Notes under the pieces: model-generated
The model's input: only the letters and a program-made list of their open reading frames with translations
Told to the model about the DNA's origin: nothing
The model's database searches: none
IMG/VR virus record: IMGVR_UViG_3300046616_000069
Location: 1 to 35,117 of that record
Strand: one strand, 5' to 3'
Length of the DNA stretch: 35,117 nt
From: a virus
Translations under genes and position numbers: made by a program
In this document: piece by piece, positions 1-7,752 of the stretch
Layout of the letters: each line of letters starts with the position of its first letter
Position numbering within the stretch: position 1 is the stretch's first letter

Positions 1-1355
1 CGCCCGCCTTCCTCGTGAGGTTTCCCATCGGGTGTCGCGAGGTGGCTGACGAAGTGGATGATGCAGCCCAGCTCGTTTGCGAGGCCGGCCATCTCCTTCA
101 TGATCAGGCCCAGCTCTTCGGCGTCTTCACCGAGGGCCGTCAGGTGGTCGAGGTAGATCAGCTTGATGCCGAGGCTCACCACCATGTAGCGGATGTGCCC
201 CTTGACCAGCTCCCAATCGGTCTGCCCGAAGTTGTCGTAGAAGAAGACCTTCCCGTCCAACTCCTGGGCTGCCCGCGTCAGCTCGTCCGGTGTCCAGCCC
301 CCATCGGGAACGTGGAACATCCTGCCAGCGATCTTGCCGGCCACGCGCTTGGCGGTCTCGACGGGCTTCTGTTCGAGGAAGATTGCCCCGACCGTCTGCT
401 TCAGCTCGACCACGTCAAACGCGATCTGCTGCATCAGGAAGTCCGTCTTGCCGATGCCGGTGCCTGCGCCGAAGCCATAGACCTCGCCGTCGCGCCGACC
501 GTATGTGTGCTTGGTCAACTCCTCGAAGCACCAGGGCAACCCGAAGGTGACGGGCTTGAGCAGCTCGCTCATGATGTCTGACACTCCGACGAGACCGTCA
601 GGGCGGTAGACCTTGGCACCCCAGATGGCGTCGATGGTCTCCTTGATGCGGCCCGCCATGAGCATCTCGTTGGCGTCCTTGAGGGGCAGCGAGGCGATCT
701 TCAGCTTGCCCGGTGTGAACGGGATCAGCTTGCATTCGTCGACTGCCTTCTGGCCGGGATCGTCACCGTCGAACATGAGGACGATCTCCTCGAACTGCTC
801 CAGCCATTGGAGGTTCTTGCGGAGAGCCTTGGCCGCGCCGTCGCAACCGTTGGGGATCGAGACGACAGGCCACTTGTGACCCTGCATCTGGCTGAGCGAG
901 ATCGCGTCCAGCTCGCCTTCGACGATGACGACACGCTTGCCGCCGTCCCGCCACAGCCACTGGCCGTAGAGGCACATATCGTCCTTGTGGCCCTTGGACC
1001 TGAAGTCCTTGCCGGCGAACCTGATCTTCTGCCAGACCAGTTGCTGCGCGCTGTTTCGGTAGTTGAACAAGCGGACGGGATCACCATTCAGGGTCGAACG
1101 GGTGAAGCCCCACTTCTGCGCGCTTTCGAGATTGATGCCTCGGCTTGCCCAATCTGCGGGCTCCCCGAGAGGAACGAAGTCGTTTGTCCGTGGCTCTGCA
1201 GCCTCGGTCTGGTCTGTCAAATTGCTGTCTCCGGGTTCGTGGTGACGGCAGCCAAAGCAGTAGGCGTGGCCGTCCGTGTACCGGGCGAGATTGTCGCGGG
1301 AACCGCACTTTGGGCACGGCTCCTTGCGCAGAAACTCACTGTCGGTTTCGTGCAT
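1..1355 (-). CDS. Primase-helicase, T7 gp4-like (3' end cut by window edge)
   Basis: Bifunctional replication protein: makes RNA primers and unwinds DNA at the phage replication fork. Translating from the ATG at 1355 gives, in order, an N-terminal zinc-binding primase domain with paired cysteines (CPKCGS near residue 14 and CFGC near residue 32), a TOPRIM core (VEGELDA around 895-915, then MFDGDDPGQKA around 745-775), and a RecA-type helicase domain with Walker A GAGTGIGKT around residues 296-304. Near the window edge the conserved IIHFVSHL and HEEGG segments appear, matching T7 gp4 close to its C-terminal part. About 451 residues are visible; T7 gp4 has 566, so roughly 100 are missing. The frame was checked between the start codon and the Walker A region. 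It starts one base pair inside the preceding 47-residue gene's stop region (TGAATG). Confidence is high for identity; the start is supported by AAGG four bases upstream. Confidence 0.95.
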   Translation of the reverse strand, partial: MHETDSEFLRKEPCPKCGSRDNLARYTDGHAYCFGCRHHEPGDSNLTDQTEAAEPRTNDFVPLGEPADWASRGINLESAQKWGFTRSTLNGDPVRLFNYRNSAQQLVWQKIRFAGKDFRSKGHKDDMCLYGQWLWRDGGKRVVIVEGELDAISLSQMQGHKWPVVSIPNGCDGAAKALRKNLQWLEQFEEIVLMFDGDDPGQKAVDECKLIPFTPGKLKIASLPLKDANEMLMAGRIKETIDAIWGAKVYRPDGLVGVSDIMSELLKPVTFGLPWCFEELTKHTYGRRDGEVYGFGAGTGIGKTDFLMQQIAFDVVELKQTVGAIFLEQKPVETAKRVAGKIAGRMFHVPDGGWTPDELTRAAQELDGKVFFYDNFGQTDWELVKGHIRYMVVSLGIKLIYLDHLTALGEDAEELGLIMKEMAGLANELGCIIHFVSHLATPDGKPHEEGG

Positions 1356-1499
1356 TCATCCTTGCGGTGGGTTGTTCTGGAACTGTTGGAGTTGGGAGGT
1401 GAGACGGATGTATGCGGCCCGCTCTTGAGGGCTCATCCGTTCCCACCGTTCGAGGAAGGCGCGGGTTGCCTCCTGCCGGTAGGTCTCGACGTCGGTCAT
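1356..1499 (-). CDS. Small hypothetical protein (47 aa)
   Basis: A short soluble, charged, Gln/Asn-rich protein (begins MTDVETYRQEATRAF, ends QNNPPQG). It is not recognised. Its ATG overlaps the stop of the membrane protein upstream (ATGA) and its own TGA abuts the primase-helicase ATG, so it sits in a translationally coupled chain. The amino acid composition and perfect fit between neighbours support coding; function is unknown. Confidence 0.6.
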   Translation of the reverse strand: MTDVETYRQEATRAFLERWERMSPQERAAYIRLTSQLQQFQNNPPQG

Positions 1500-1645
1500 T
1501 CGGTTGCCATACCTACGGCGGCACCGACGAGCGTGATCCCGACGACGAATGCCGCGAGGCCGCTGTAGTTGCCTAGAGCGACGAAGGCGACGATGGCTAA
1601 GATCAGCGCCCAGGTTCCGATGATGCCCCTGAGGATCGCCTTCAT
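1496..1645 (-). CDS. Small membrane protein (49 aa)
   Basis: Begins MKAILRGIIGTWALI and is almost entirely hydrophobic, with two likely membrane segments (about residues 6-24 and 28-46) separated by a short GNYSG turn. Start ATG overlaps the stop of the 166-aa gene upstream (ATGA) and its stop overlaps the next start. T7 has its lysozyme gene (3.5) in this interval; no lysozyme is present here. A role in lysis, such as a holin-like protein, is possible but only a guess from its size and hydrophobicity. Confidence 0.6.
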   Translation of the reverse strand: MKAILRGIIGTWALILAIVAFVALGNYSGLAAFVVGITLVGAAVGMATE

Positions 1646-2142
1646 CGGCGGCTCAACGGGTAGAGCTTGGCGAACTCTTGCCGAAGCTTCGGGATCAGCG
1701 TTCGGGTGATGTGTTCCTCGAACTGCCGGCAGACCATCTCGAAGAGGTGAGGATGATCCTGCTGGTTGATCAGGTCGCCGTCCCTCATGACGTACCGACA
1801 CTTGAACGTATCTGGACGCCATGTGACTTGGTACGTCTGCGTCATCTCATAGGGAGAGCGTTCGGCAGCGCTTTCGAAGGTGCCATGGCTGACCGGCCAT
1901 GCGACCCGGCTGTAGAACTCCTTCTCCATGCCATCCATGTGCTTGCCCATCGCCTCACAGCGGAGGTGATAGTCGTGGATGGTCCGCATCAGGTCGGTGA
2001 TCCGGGCCTCGTAGACCCGAGACATCGCGTAGACCTCAGCCTGGGTCTTGCGCGGGAGGTACTTGTCGATCAGATCGGTGACCGACGGATAGGGAGTTGA
2101 ACGAGCCTCGCGGCCCGTCCAACCCTTGCTATCGTGTTCCAA
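1642..2142 (-). CDS. Hypothetical protein (166 aa)
   Basis: Not recognised. A soluble, charged protein rich in Arg, Glu, His and Met, predicted mostly helical in the first 90 residues (IDKYLPRKTQAEVYAM, then RITDLMRTIHDYHLRC) with a more mixed C-terminal half. It lies between endonuclease I/coiled-coil gene and the primase-helicase, in the DNA-metabolism block, where T7 has its amidase gene; it shows none of the zinc-ligand motifs of that amidase. It is likely expressed with replication genes. Confidence 0.7.
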   Translation of the reverse strand: MEHDSKGWTGREARSTPYPSVTDLIDKYLPRKTQAEVYAMSRVYEARITDLMRTIHDYHLRCEAMGKHMDGMEKEFYSRVAWPVSHGTFESAAERSPYEMTQTYQVTWRPDTFKCRYVMRDGDLINQQDHPHLFEMVCRQFEEHITRTLIPKLRQEFAKLYPLSRR

Positions 2143-2379
2143 TCAGGCGACCAGCTTGCGGATGCGCTTGGCGATCTTGTCGGCGTCGGCGGCAGCTTCC
2201 TTCGCGGCAACCTGGGCGGCGACCTTCACGGCGATCTGGGCGTCGAGCAGCTCGGCCTTGACGTTGTGATGGGCGACCACGTTCTCCAGCTCAGCGATGG
2301 CCTTGTTGAAGCCGGCGACGGCCTTGGCGGTCGAGGGAGTGCGCTTGATGAAGTTGATGACGGTGGAGAGGATGCTCAT
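2143..2379 (-). CDS. Hypothetical helical protein (78 aa)
   Basis: Begins MSILSTVINFIKRTPSTAK and continues as a strongly helical, Ala/Lys/Val-rich segment (AAQVAAKEAAADADKIAK) that could form a coiled coil, ending in a basic RIRKLVA. The ATG at 2379 is chosen because it has AAAGG six to ten bases upstream and overlaps the end of the endonuclease I gene by four bases; the reading frame extends further upstream but overlaps that gene. Function is not recognised. Confidence 0.7.
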   Translation of the reverse strand: MSILSTVINFIKRTPSTAKAVAGFNKAIAELENVVAHHNVKAELLDAQIAVKVAAQVAAKEAAADADKIAKRIRKLVA

Positions 2380-2861
2380 TTCTTGACCTTTGATTGAGAG
2401 TTGAGGATTGCGTTCAGTGCCTCCACGCGACCGGAAGTCGGTGGCTCGTCGATCCATGCTTGGGGGATTGACTTGTCCGCGTAGAGGAAGCCTTGGGTTT
2501 CGCACCACATGGCGTAGGTGGTCTGGGACTGCTTGGAGATGCGGGTGCCTGAGCGGCTGAAGACGAACCGGATGTCGAGGTTCGGGTTCTGCTCTTTGAT
2601 CAGCCGGTGCTTCTGACGATCCGCCGTAACGAACTGCCCCTTGGTCTCCACGATGATGCCGTTGCCGAGCAGGCGGAAGTCCGGTGTGTACTTCGCCAGT
2701 CGGGCAGGAACCTCGTAGGTGATCTTGAAGCTCTCGTAGGTGTAGGGGACGGACGCTAGGTCCAATTCCCCTGCCACCTTATCTTCGAGCCCCGAGCGGA
2801 ACCCCTTGGCGACAGCGATCTGCCGCGTCGAGGTCCGCTTAGGGAACGTGCGTCGTGCCAA
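2376..2861 (-). CDS. Endonuclease I / Holliday junction resolvase (T7 gp3-like)
   Basis: Structure-specific nuclease that resolves four-way and branched DNA in replicating phage concatemers and helps degrade host DNA. The 161-residue product is close to T7 endonuclease I (149). The PD-(D/E)xK active site is visible: Glu26 in SGLED, Asp61 in TPDF, and Glu72-x-Lys74 in IVETKG, in the same order and spacing as T7 Glu20, Asp55, Glu65 and Lys67. A basic N-terminus precedes it. It lies three bases downstream of the SSB gene and upstream of the primase-helicase, the same gene order as T7 (2.5, 3, 4). Identification is confident. Confidence 0.93.
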   Translation of the reverse strand: MARRTFPKRTSTRQIAVAKGFRSGLEDKVAGELDLASVPYTYESFKITYEVPARLAKYTPDFRLLGNGIIVETKGQFVTADRQKHRLIKEQNPNLDIRFVFSRSGTRISKQSQTTYAMWCETQGFLYADKSIPQAWIDEPPTSGRVEALNAILNSQSKVKK

Positions 2862-2864
2862 GGC

Positions 2865-3647
2865 TTAGAAGTCTTCTTCGCCTGCAGACTTGCCGCCTTC
2901 GGTCGAGCCGGCGTCGGACTTGTCCTGGCCTTCCTCTTCCTCAGCGAACTCACTCGGGTCGTAGCCGTAGCCTTCCTCTTCACCGAAGCCGTGGCTGTCA
3001 GCGGAGCGGGAGCCGTTCGAGACCAGCTCGATGACCTGGACGCCATTCAACTGCAGCTTGAGGCCAGCGAGGCCCGAGCCGGGGATGAAGTAGCCGATGT
3101 TGCCATCCTTGTCGGTGCCGACCGAGAACGAAATCTTGCCCTCAGAACCACCCCAGATGTTGGGGAGCTTGCCGACCATCTTCTTGCCGCGAGCGTCGTA
3201 GATGTCAGGCGACGATGCCCACTTCTTGCCTTCGCGCGGACCCTTCTTGAACGTGCCCGAGGCCTTCTTGGTGAACTTGAGGCAGACCTCGCCGGTCTCT
3301 TCCTCGGTGTCCTTGTCGTAGAGGGTCTCGAACAGCGAGTTCATGACCGGGCCGGTGACGCCCTTCTTCTCGAACTCCTTACGGGTCTTGACGGACAGCT
3401 CAGCGAACGCCTTCTCGGCATTGCGGCGGGCTTCCTCGTAGAGATCGTTGAGGGTGACGCCATCCTTGTTCTTACGGGAGGCGAACTCTTCCAGCGCGGC
3501 CAGGGACATCTTGCCCTTGACGCTGTATTCGCCATCCGGCTTCGGGAAGTCCTTGTTGCCGTAGTCGGGCTCGGTCACCTTCGGGTAAACGAAGACGACG
3601 CGGGGAGTGGTGAAAGAGGGAGCGGATTTCTTCTTGTCAGATGCCAT
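2865..3647 (-). CDS. Single-stranded DNA-binding protein (T7 gp2.5-like)
   Basis: Coats single-stranded DNA at the replication fork and contacts the polymerase and helicase. 260 residues against 232 for T7 gp2.5. The N-terminal OB-fold part begins MASDKKKSAPSFTT and runs through PRVVFVYPKVTEPDYG; the C-terminus is a long acidic tail (EEEEGQDKSD and so on) ending in EEDF, the aromatic-terminated acidic tail that T7 gp2.5 uses for protein contacts. A TTG two codons upstream is an alternative start; ATG at 3647 is preferred because it follows a purine-rich GAGA. A phage-type promoter motif lies about 10-30 bases upstream, so this gene likely heads the replication operon. Confidence 0.9.
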   Translation of the reverse strand: MASDKKKSAPSFTTPRVVFVYPKVTEPDYGNKDFPKPDGEYSVKGKMSLAALEEFASRKNKDGVTLNDLYEEARRNAEKAFAELSVKTRKEFEKKGVTGPVMNSLFETLYDKDTEEETGEVCLKFTKKASGTFKKGPREGKKWASSPDIYDARGKKMVGKLPNIWGGSEGKISFSVGTDKDGNIGYFIPGSGLAGLKLQLNGVQVIELVSNGSRSADSHGFGEEEGYGYDPSEFAEEEEGQDKSDAGSTEGGKSAGEEDF

Positions 3648-3656
3648 GTGCAATTA

Positions 3657-3678
3657 TCTCGTGAGTGGAGGGGTTTAA
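3657..3678 (-). promoter_or_regulatory. Candidate phage RNA polymerase promoter upstream of SSB
   Basis: Minus strand reads TAAACCCCTCCACTCACGAG. It shares AACCCCTCCACTC with the motifs at 8381-8400 and 13635-13653 and aligns with the T7 promoter around CACT. It sits just upstream of the SSB start. Inferred from recurrence and position. Confidence 0.6.
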
Positions 3679-3800
3679 GCGGAGTAGTGGCGTTCGAGTG
3701 CTTCAACGTCGAAGCCCTGGTCGGTCAGCTTGATGTAGAGATCGACCGGCAGCGGCTGACCGCGCTTCCAGAGGAGTTTGGCGAGGGTCAGGTGGTTCAC
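3675..3800 (-). CDS. Small hypothetical protein (41 aa, GTG start)
   Basis: Reads (M)NHLTLAKLLWKRGQPLP and ends EALERHYSA. It starts with GTG overlapping the stop of the preceding gene (GTGA), consistent with translational coupling. Not recognised. The end is only a few bases from the promoter motif of the SSB gene. A longer frame exists upstream but it is a shadow of the preceding gene. Confidence 0.5.
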   Translation of the reverse strand: MNHLTLAKLLWKRGQPLPVDLYIKLTDQGFDVEALERHYSA

Positions 3801-4165
3801 GCGGCGACCTCGTGCTTCAGGACCAGCTCGACAGCCTCGGGGAACTTGTCGATGATCTTCTCGACCGTGGCGTTGATGCCGAGGCCGAAGCGGACGTACT
3901 GGGTCAGCACGTCGTGGATGTCGGACATGTTGACCGTGACCGAGCGGACCTGACCGAACGGGGCTGACTTGCCCTTGCCCTTGGCCTTGGCCTTGGCCTT
4001 GGTGACCAGCTCGAAGCGGCTGTTGTAGAAGCAGCCGGGGACACCCTCGACAGCCGTGTAGGAGGGGCCGCAAGACTTGACCACGTATTCAGCGCCCAGC
4101 GTCAACTTGCTGCGGTTCTGAGCGCGGATGCACCTGACGGTATCGCCTGCCTTGAAGTTGCTCAT
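3797..4165 (-). CDS. Hypothetical protein with Lys/Ala repeat linker (122 aa)
   Basis: Two parts joined by a low-complexity linker. Residues 1-55 (FKAGDTVRCIRAQNRSKL, then YVVKSCGPSY and CFYNSRFELV) look like a small SH3-like beta barrel. The linker is KAKAKAKGKGK, encoded by tandem six-base units at about 3970-4005. The remainder (about residues 70-122) is helical, DIHDVLTQYVRFGLG. The arrangement suggests a nucleic-acid- or protein-binding module tethered to a helical domain, but the function is not known. Its start overlaps the upstream stop by four bases. Confidence 0.7.
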   Translation of the reverse strand: MSNFKAGDTVRCIRAQNRSKLTLGAEYVVKSCGPSYTAVEGVPGCFYNSRFELVTKAKAKAKGKGKSAPFGQVRSVTVNMSDIHDVLTQYVRFGLGINATVEKIIDKFPEAVELVLKHEVAA

Positions 4166-4428
4166 TTCAGTTCGCCTTTCATGTATGCGTCGATGCCACG
4201 GAACTCGGCGCGCTTGCCGTCGTCCCCGTTGATCAGGTTCTTGGTGACCGTGAAGGCTTCCTGAGCAGGAATGCCGAGGTGGTCTGCGAGGGTGAGGAAG
4301 ACTGTGGCTGCGCCCATGATCTGTATCTCGGGGCGGAAGTCCTGCAGTCGGTCGAGGACGGTCATGGCTGCCATAGCGACGTCACGAGGGGTCGCCGTGT
4401 TCAGCACGTCACGGTTAAGCTTGGGCAT
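4162..4428 (-). CDS. Hypothetical helical protein (88 aa)
   Basis: Begins MPKLNRDVLNTATPRDV, predicted all-helical (AMAAMTVLDRLQDF, FLTLADHLGIPAQEAF), ending DAYMKGELK. Not recognised. A good ribosome-binding site (GGAAAGG) precedes ATG 4428, and the gene overlaps the end of the 30-residue membrane protein by 14 bases. Confidence 0.7.
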   Translation of the reverse strand: MPKLNRDVLNTATPRDVAMAAMTVLDRLQDFRPEIQIMGAATVFLTLADHLGIPAQEAFTVTKNLINGDDGKRAEFRGIDAYMKGELK

Positions 4429-4507
4429 CGGGGCCTTTCCAGTTTGCGTAGATGAAGAGGAGGATCATTGAGATCGCGAGGATCGAGGTGGCTGCCTCAA
4501 TGCTCAT
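4415..4507 (-). CDS. Tiny membrane protein (30 aa)
   Basis: MSIEAATSILAISMILLFIY followed by ANWKGPDAQA: one membrane-spanning helix with a short soluble C-terminus. The ATG overlaps the stop of another tiny membrane protein upstream (ATGA). The two form a coupled pair. Role unknown; below usual gene-calling size, so real translation is plausible rather than shown. Confidence 0.5.
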   Translation of the reverse strand: MSIEAATSILAISMILLFIYANWKGPDAQA

Positions 4508-4611
4508 GAGAAGAACCACCAGATCGCGGTGATGACGCCTGCGTCGATGGCCAGGAGGTTGACCAGCAGGGCAATGATCAGGGCGACAGCGAAGTCGTGA
4601 CCTTTGCTCAT
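4504..4611 (-). CDS. Tiny membrane protein (35 aa)
   Basis: MSKGHDFAVALIIALLVNLL then AIDAGVITAIWWFFS: nearly all hydrophobic, one or two membrane helices. Its ATG overlaps the stop of the 114-aa gene (ATGA) and its stop overlaps the next ATG. The arrangement supports coding. Function unknown. Confidence 0.5.
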   Translation of the reverse strand: MSKGHDFAVALIIALLVNLLAIDAGVITAIWWFFS

Positions 4612-4952
4612 GCGAGGGCCTCGCGGATGTGATCCTTGATGCGGCCCTCTTCACCCCAGGAACCCTTGAGGCGGCGCAGGATGGCTTCGCGGGTGACCGC
4701 TTCGGGCTCCCACTGGTCTTCCAGGCCGTAGCAGGAGCAGTGGCTCCCATGGACCTCGAACAGGTGACCGTTCTTCTGGAACAGCACGTAGGCCGATCCG
4801 CTGTAGTCCTCGTAGGTGTAGGAGGCGACCAGCACCTCAACGCCCTCAAGGGCAGCATCGTCGATCTGGAAGTCAGCCTTCAGGCCGGTGAGACCGGAGC
4901 CCTTGTAGTTGCCACCACCTTCGGACCAATCGTGGAGGAACAAAGCCGTCAA
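4608..4952 (-). CDS. Hypothetical protein with conserved His/Cys motif (114 aa, TTG start)
   Basis: The product contains a segment reading AYVLFQKNGHLFEVHGSHCS followed by CYGLEDQWEPE. Similar 'EVHGSHCSC-GLE-QWEPE' segments occur in small uncharacterised proteins of many bacteria and phages, as I recall the family. The HxxHCxC cluster could bind metal. The best start is TTG at 4952, overlapping the upstream stop (TTGA); no ATG is available before the conserved part. It probably depends on translational coupling. Function unknown. Confidence 0.7.
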   Translation of the reverse strand: MTALFLHDWSEGGGNYKGSGLTGLKADFQIDDAALEGVEVLVASYTYEDYSGSAYVLFQKNGHLFEVHGSHCSCYGLEDQWEPEAVTREAILRRLKGSWGEEGRIKDHIREALA

Positions 4953-5152
4953 GCAGCAGCCCTCCGGTTGCGGAAGGTGGCCTTGCGCTGTTCCTTCTTG
5001 CCGAAGTAGCCGTTGCCCTTTAGGCCCTCGATCAGGCTCTTGCGAACCTCGTATCGATCCGTCTTCGAGGCGGCAGCAAGGTCGATGTTGACGTTGCCCA
5101 CGGTGATGTCCTGATGGGCAGCACCCATGCGGATCGTGATGTTCTGCTTCAT
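4949..5152 (-). CDS. Small hypothetical protein (67 aa)
   Basis: MKQNITIRMGAAHQD, a beta-rich first half, followed by a basic helical half (VRKSLIEGLKGNGYF, KKEQRKATFRNRRAAA) suggesting nucleic-acid contact. Not recognised. ATG 5152 has a good GAAGGA ribosome-binding site eight bases upstream. It is the first gene downstream of the candidate phage promoter at 5178-5200. Confidence 0.65.
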   Translation of the reverse strand: MKQNITIRMGAAHQDITVGNVNIDLAAASKTDRYEVRKSLIEGLKGNGYFGKKEQRKATFRNRRAAA

Positions 5153-5177
5153 GTGAAATCCTTCGATGAATGTTTCG

Positions 5178-5200
5178 TAGGGCTAGTGGGTGGGTTATGG
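5178..5200 (-). promoter_or_regulatory. Candidate phage RNA polymerase promoter after RNAP gene
   Basis: Minus strand CCATAACCCACCCACTAGCC. The same 18 bases recur at 16411-16428. It stands between the RNAP gene and the 67-aa gene, like the middle-gene promoters that follow gene 1 in T7. Inferred. Confidence 0.55.
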
Positions 5201-5202
5201 AT

Positions 5203-5229
5203 GCACTCGGGCAATCTTCCCGCAAGTGC
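5203..5229 (-). promoter_or_regulatory. Imperfect palindrome downstream of RNAP (hairpin or promoter pair)
   Basis: Arms GCACTTGCGGG and CCCGAGTGC are separated by AAGATTG (minus strand). It has no T tract, so it is a poor terminator. The arm reading TTGCACTTGCGGGA resembles the CACT-NNN-GGGA core of T7-type promoters. A related 27-bp element is at 14461-14487. Confidence 0.4.
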
Positions 5230-5235
5230 AATGAT

Positions 5236-7752
5236 CTAGGCGAAGAAGAAGTCTGATTGCAGGACCAGAGAGAGGTCCAGGTCTCCTTTCGATGGAAGTT
5301 GCTCGAACTCCTCTGCCATGAGGAGAGCGGATGATTGTTGGATAAGCTCGTCGCGGAGCTTGGTGAGTGGGTCTGTCCTGTACATCTCGACGAACACCTT
5401 GCGGAGGGTCGAGGCGAGCAGGGTCGTGTTGCAGGCGTGGGTGCCATAGCTGTCGTGGATCATAGCGAAGTCGGTGAGACCCCGGTCGGACAGTTCAGCT
5501 ACAGTGAGGGTCATGGCCGATGCGTCCATGGAGTGGACATTGTTTGGGCTGATAGACGTCGCCTGCTTCGAGACGTCGAGCTGGTCGGTGTCCTCGTAAG
5601 CCCTCAGCCTCACCAGCTTGCCGGCGATCTTAGTGTCGATCCTCCGGGGCTTCATGTCGACGTAGCCTTGATAGGCCACGAAACCAGATGGCGTCGTCCA
5701 GTGCATGGGAAGGTTCTCCTTCGCCATCATCCTGGCCGTCTTTTGAAGCCACCCCATAGCCTCCCTTGCGGCGATGACCACGTCCCCGATGCTGTCCCAG
5801 ATGATGCTGGAGAGGAACCCGATGGCCTTCTTCAGCTCGTCACCCAGGTTGTGGACGTAGCCGCCCGCAATCTTAGCCTTCACCGCCTCGTCGACATACT
5901 TCAGGCACGACCGTGGCGTCCCACCGTAGGGCAGCACCATGACCGGGCGCTTGGTGATCTTGCGGTCGATCCCCATGGTGAGCCATTCGTGAGCCCACCG
6001 TCCCCTTTCTGCAATCGTCCCTTCAGTGGAGACAATTTGACGCAGTTGTTCCATCACACGGTCAGCGACCACCTGATAGATGTCCTGCGGCTTGGCTGCA
6101 GGGATCAGGTTCACCGCCCGCCCGCCGACACTGTCGAGGAGCATGGCCGAGAAGTGCTGCAGCCCGTTGCAGGAGCCGTCGAGGGCGATGGGAAGGTGCG
6201 AGATGAAGTCAGCGCCGTAGCCCCCGTCGACCCAGTCCCGGTACTCGAAGCAGAACGCGAGGAAGCACCAGGGCTTGTCAGCCTCGGTCCACCAGAGATT
6301 GCCAATAGGGTCGCTGGCGCAGCGGATGATCTGTCGCCAGTTATCCTCGACCCATTTGACGCGCTCGTCGAACGACACCTTGTCGACGCCGAACGTGTTC
6401 GCACCGTGGATCATAAGCCAGCGCGCACCGTCCACCCCAATAGGCTTCCCCTCAGCGAACCGAAGCAGGGCCTTCACCGGGTCACTGCCCTGCGGGTGCA
6501 GGACCAGCGGCACCGGATAGGCGCGGCCACGGAAGTCGAGGTTGTGCGGGAAGTAGATCGCCTTCTCGTCACGGAACCGCTCAGCGAGCCCCAGCATGGT
6601 CTCCTGATGGAGCCGATCCTGACGGAGCTGAAGGTTGAGCGAGTAGACGTCTCGGGCTGCCCACTTCCACTCTTGGAACTGCTTCTGCATGGCCGGCGAG
6701 AGGGTCTTGAGGTCGACACCTTCAGGGACACCCTCAGGGCGGGCCGGCTTGGGGCTGTCACCGGGCACGAGGCCGGCGATGCCTTCCTTCGACTTGGCCA
6801 GCGCCTTCATGACGTCGAGGACCGGCTGATTGATCTGCCAAGGTGTTCTCTGGATGGCGTTGAGGCCCTTCAGAAGGACGGCCTTATGTTGTGCCTCAGC
6901 CAGCTTCCGCTTGAGTAGCTCGAACTGCTTCTTGTTGGCCCTACGAACCAGCGGCAGGGGCCTGTCGAGGTCTGTGTAGTAGCCGCCACCCGAGAGCCCA
7001 ATCCAGTCCTTTGGCGGGATCAGCATCGGAAGGAAGTCGGGGAACAGGTACTCGCCCCCACGGATGGACTGGTCGATCCACGCCTCGGCGCGCTCGGTCA
7101 GGTGGACGAGGTACTGGTCCTTTGGGGCGTTCTTGTCACCACCCTCGAAGGCCTGCCGGATCATGGTCAGGCCGGTGTTCTCTCCGAACAGCTCGACCAA
7201 CCGGATGCCGAGGTGGATCATGTCGGTGCGGCTCCAGCGGTCCCACGGGATGCCGCATTTGCCCATGGCATAGGTGAGGACCACAGCCTTGTGCTGCTCT
7301 GTCGCACCGTCGTCGGACAGCTTGCGAAGCTCGTAGTCGAACTTGTCCTTGTCCTGCTTGCGGAACTCGGTGAAGCGGGCCTCCAGCTCGACCGCACGGG
7401 CAACCGCCACGGCCAGCGTCATAAGGACCGGAGCGCGTGGCTTCATCATGCGCCCGAGGATGGCCCTGCAGGCGAGATAGGAAACCACGTCGTGATCCAT
7501 ATCCTTGATCAGCTTGGCGGCTGTGGCGCGGGGCCTTGCACGACCCGAGTAGGCTTCCTCAACGAACTTGGTAATCCCCGCCGAGACGGGACCGACCACG
7601 CTTTCGAGGATCGAGCGCCCCGTATCAGTCTCATAGCCGCGCTCCTTGTCAACGTTCTTGCGGACCCGAGAGAGATAGCGATCTCGCCCGAGGCCCGACA
7701 TTTCGATCTCCAGCTCGATCTGGCGCTGGATGAGGTGGTCGTGATGGGTCAT
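5236..7752 (-). CDS. Single-subunit DNA-directed RNA polymerase (T7 gp1-like)
   Basis: Transcribes the phage middle and late genes from phage-specific promoters. 838 residues against 883 in T7. Diagnostic segments: DxxGR-type DFRGRAYP at residues 406-413; motif A with catalytic Asp525 in LDGSCNGLQH; motif B Lys601-Arg602 to Tyr609-Gly610 in KRPVMVLPYGG; motif C with His766-Asp767 in MIHDSYGTH; and a C-terminal foot ending SDFFFA, like FAFA in T7. The N-terminus LIQRQIELEIEM fits the family, which supports ATG 7752 (GGAGA nine bases upstream, overlapping ATGA within the previous frame). The previous reading frame continues 104 bases into this gene. Early transcription by host polymerase should make this enzyme first. 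Confidence 0.98.
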   Translation of the reverse strand: MTHHDHLIQRQIELEIEMSGLGRDRYLSRVRKNVDKERGYETDTGRSILESVVGPVSAGITKFVEEAYSGRARPRATAAKLIKDMDHDVVSYLACRAILGRMMKPRAPVLMTLAVAVARAVELEARFTEFRKQDKDKFDYELRKLSDDGATEQHKAVVLTYAMGKCGIPWDRWSRTDMIHLGIRLVELFGENTGLTMIRQAFEGGDKNAPKDQYLVHLTERAEAWIDQSIRGGEYLFPDFLPMLIPPKDWIGLSGGGYYTDLDRPLPLVRRANKKQFELLKRKLAEAQHKAVLLKGLNAIQRTPWQINQPVLDVMKALAKSKEGIAGLVPGDSPKPARPEGVPEGVDLKTLSPAMQKQFQEWKWAARDVYSLNLQLRQDRLHQETMLGLAERFRDEKAIYFPHNLDFRGRAYPVPLVLHPQGSDPVKALLRFAEGKPIGVDGARWLMIHGANTFGVDKVSFDERVKWVEDNWRQIIRCASDPIGNLWWTEADKPWCFLAFCFEYRDWVDGGYGADFISHLPIALDGSCNGLQHFSAMLLDSVGGRAVNLIPAAKPQDIYQVVADRVMEQLRQIVSTEGTIAERGRWAHEWLTMGIDRKITKRPVMVLPYGGTPRSCLKYVDEAVKAKIAGGYVHNLGDELKKAIGFLSSIIWDSIGDVVIAAREAMGWLQKTARMMAKENLPMHWTTPSGFVAYQGYVDMKPRRIDTKIAGKLVRLRAYEDTDQLDVSKQATSISPNNVHSMDASAMTLTVAELSDRGLTDFAMIHDSYGTHACNTTLLASTLRKVFVEMYRTDPLTKLRDELIQQSSALLMAEEFEQLPSKGDLDLSLVLQSDFFFA

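Noticed and set aside
1360-1375. AACCCACC promoter-like word before the primase-helicase
   Set aside because: It lies inside a coding sequence (codons for NNPPQ) and lacks the CACT part.
5335-6918. Long rightward reading frame opposite RNA polymerase
   Set aside because: It mirrors a certain gene on the other strand, has no recognisable domains and is typical of GC-rich antisense frames.
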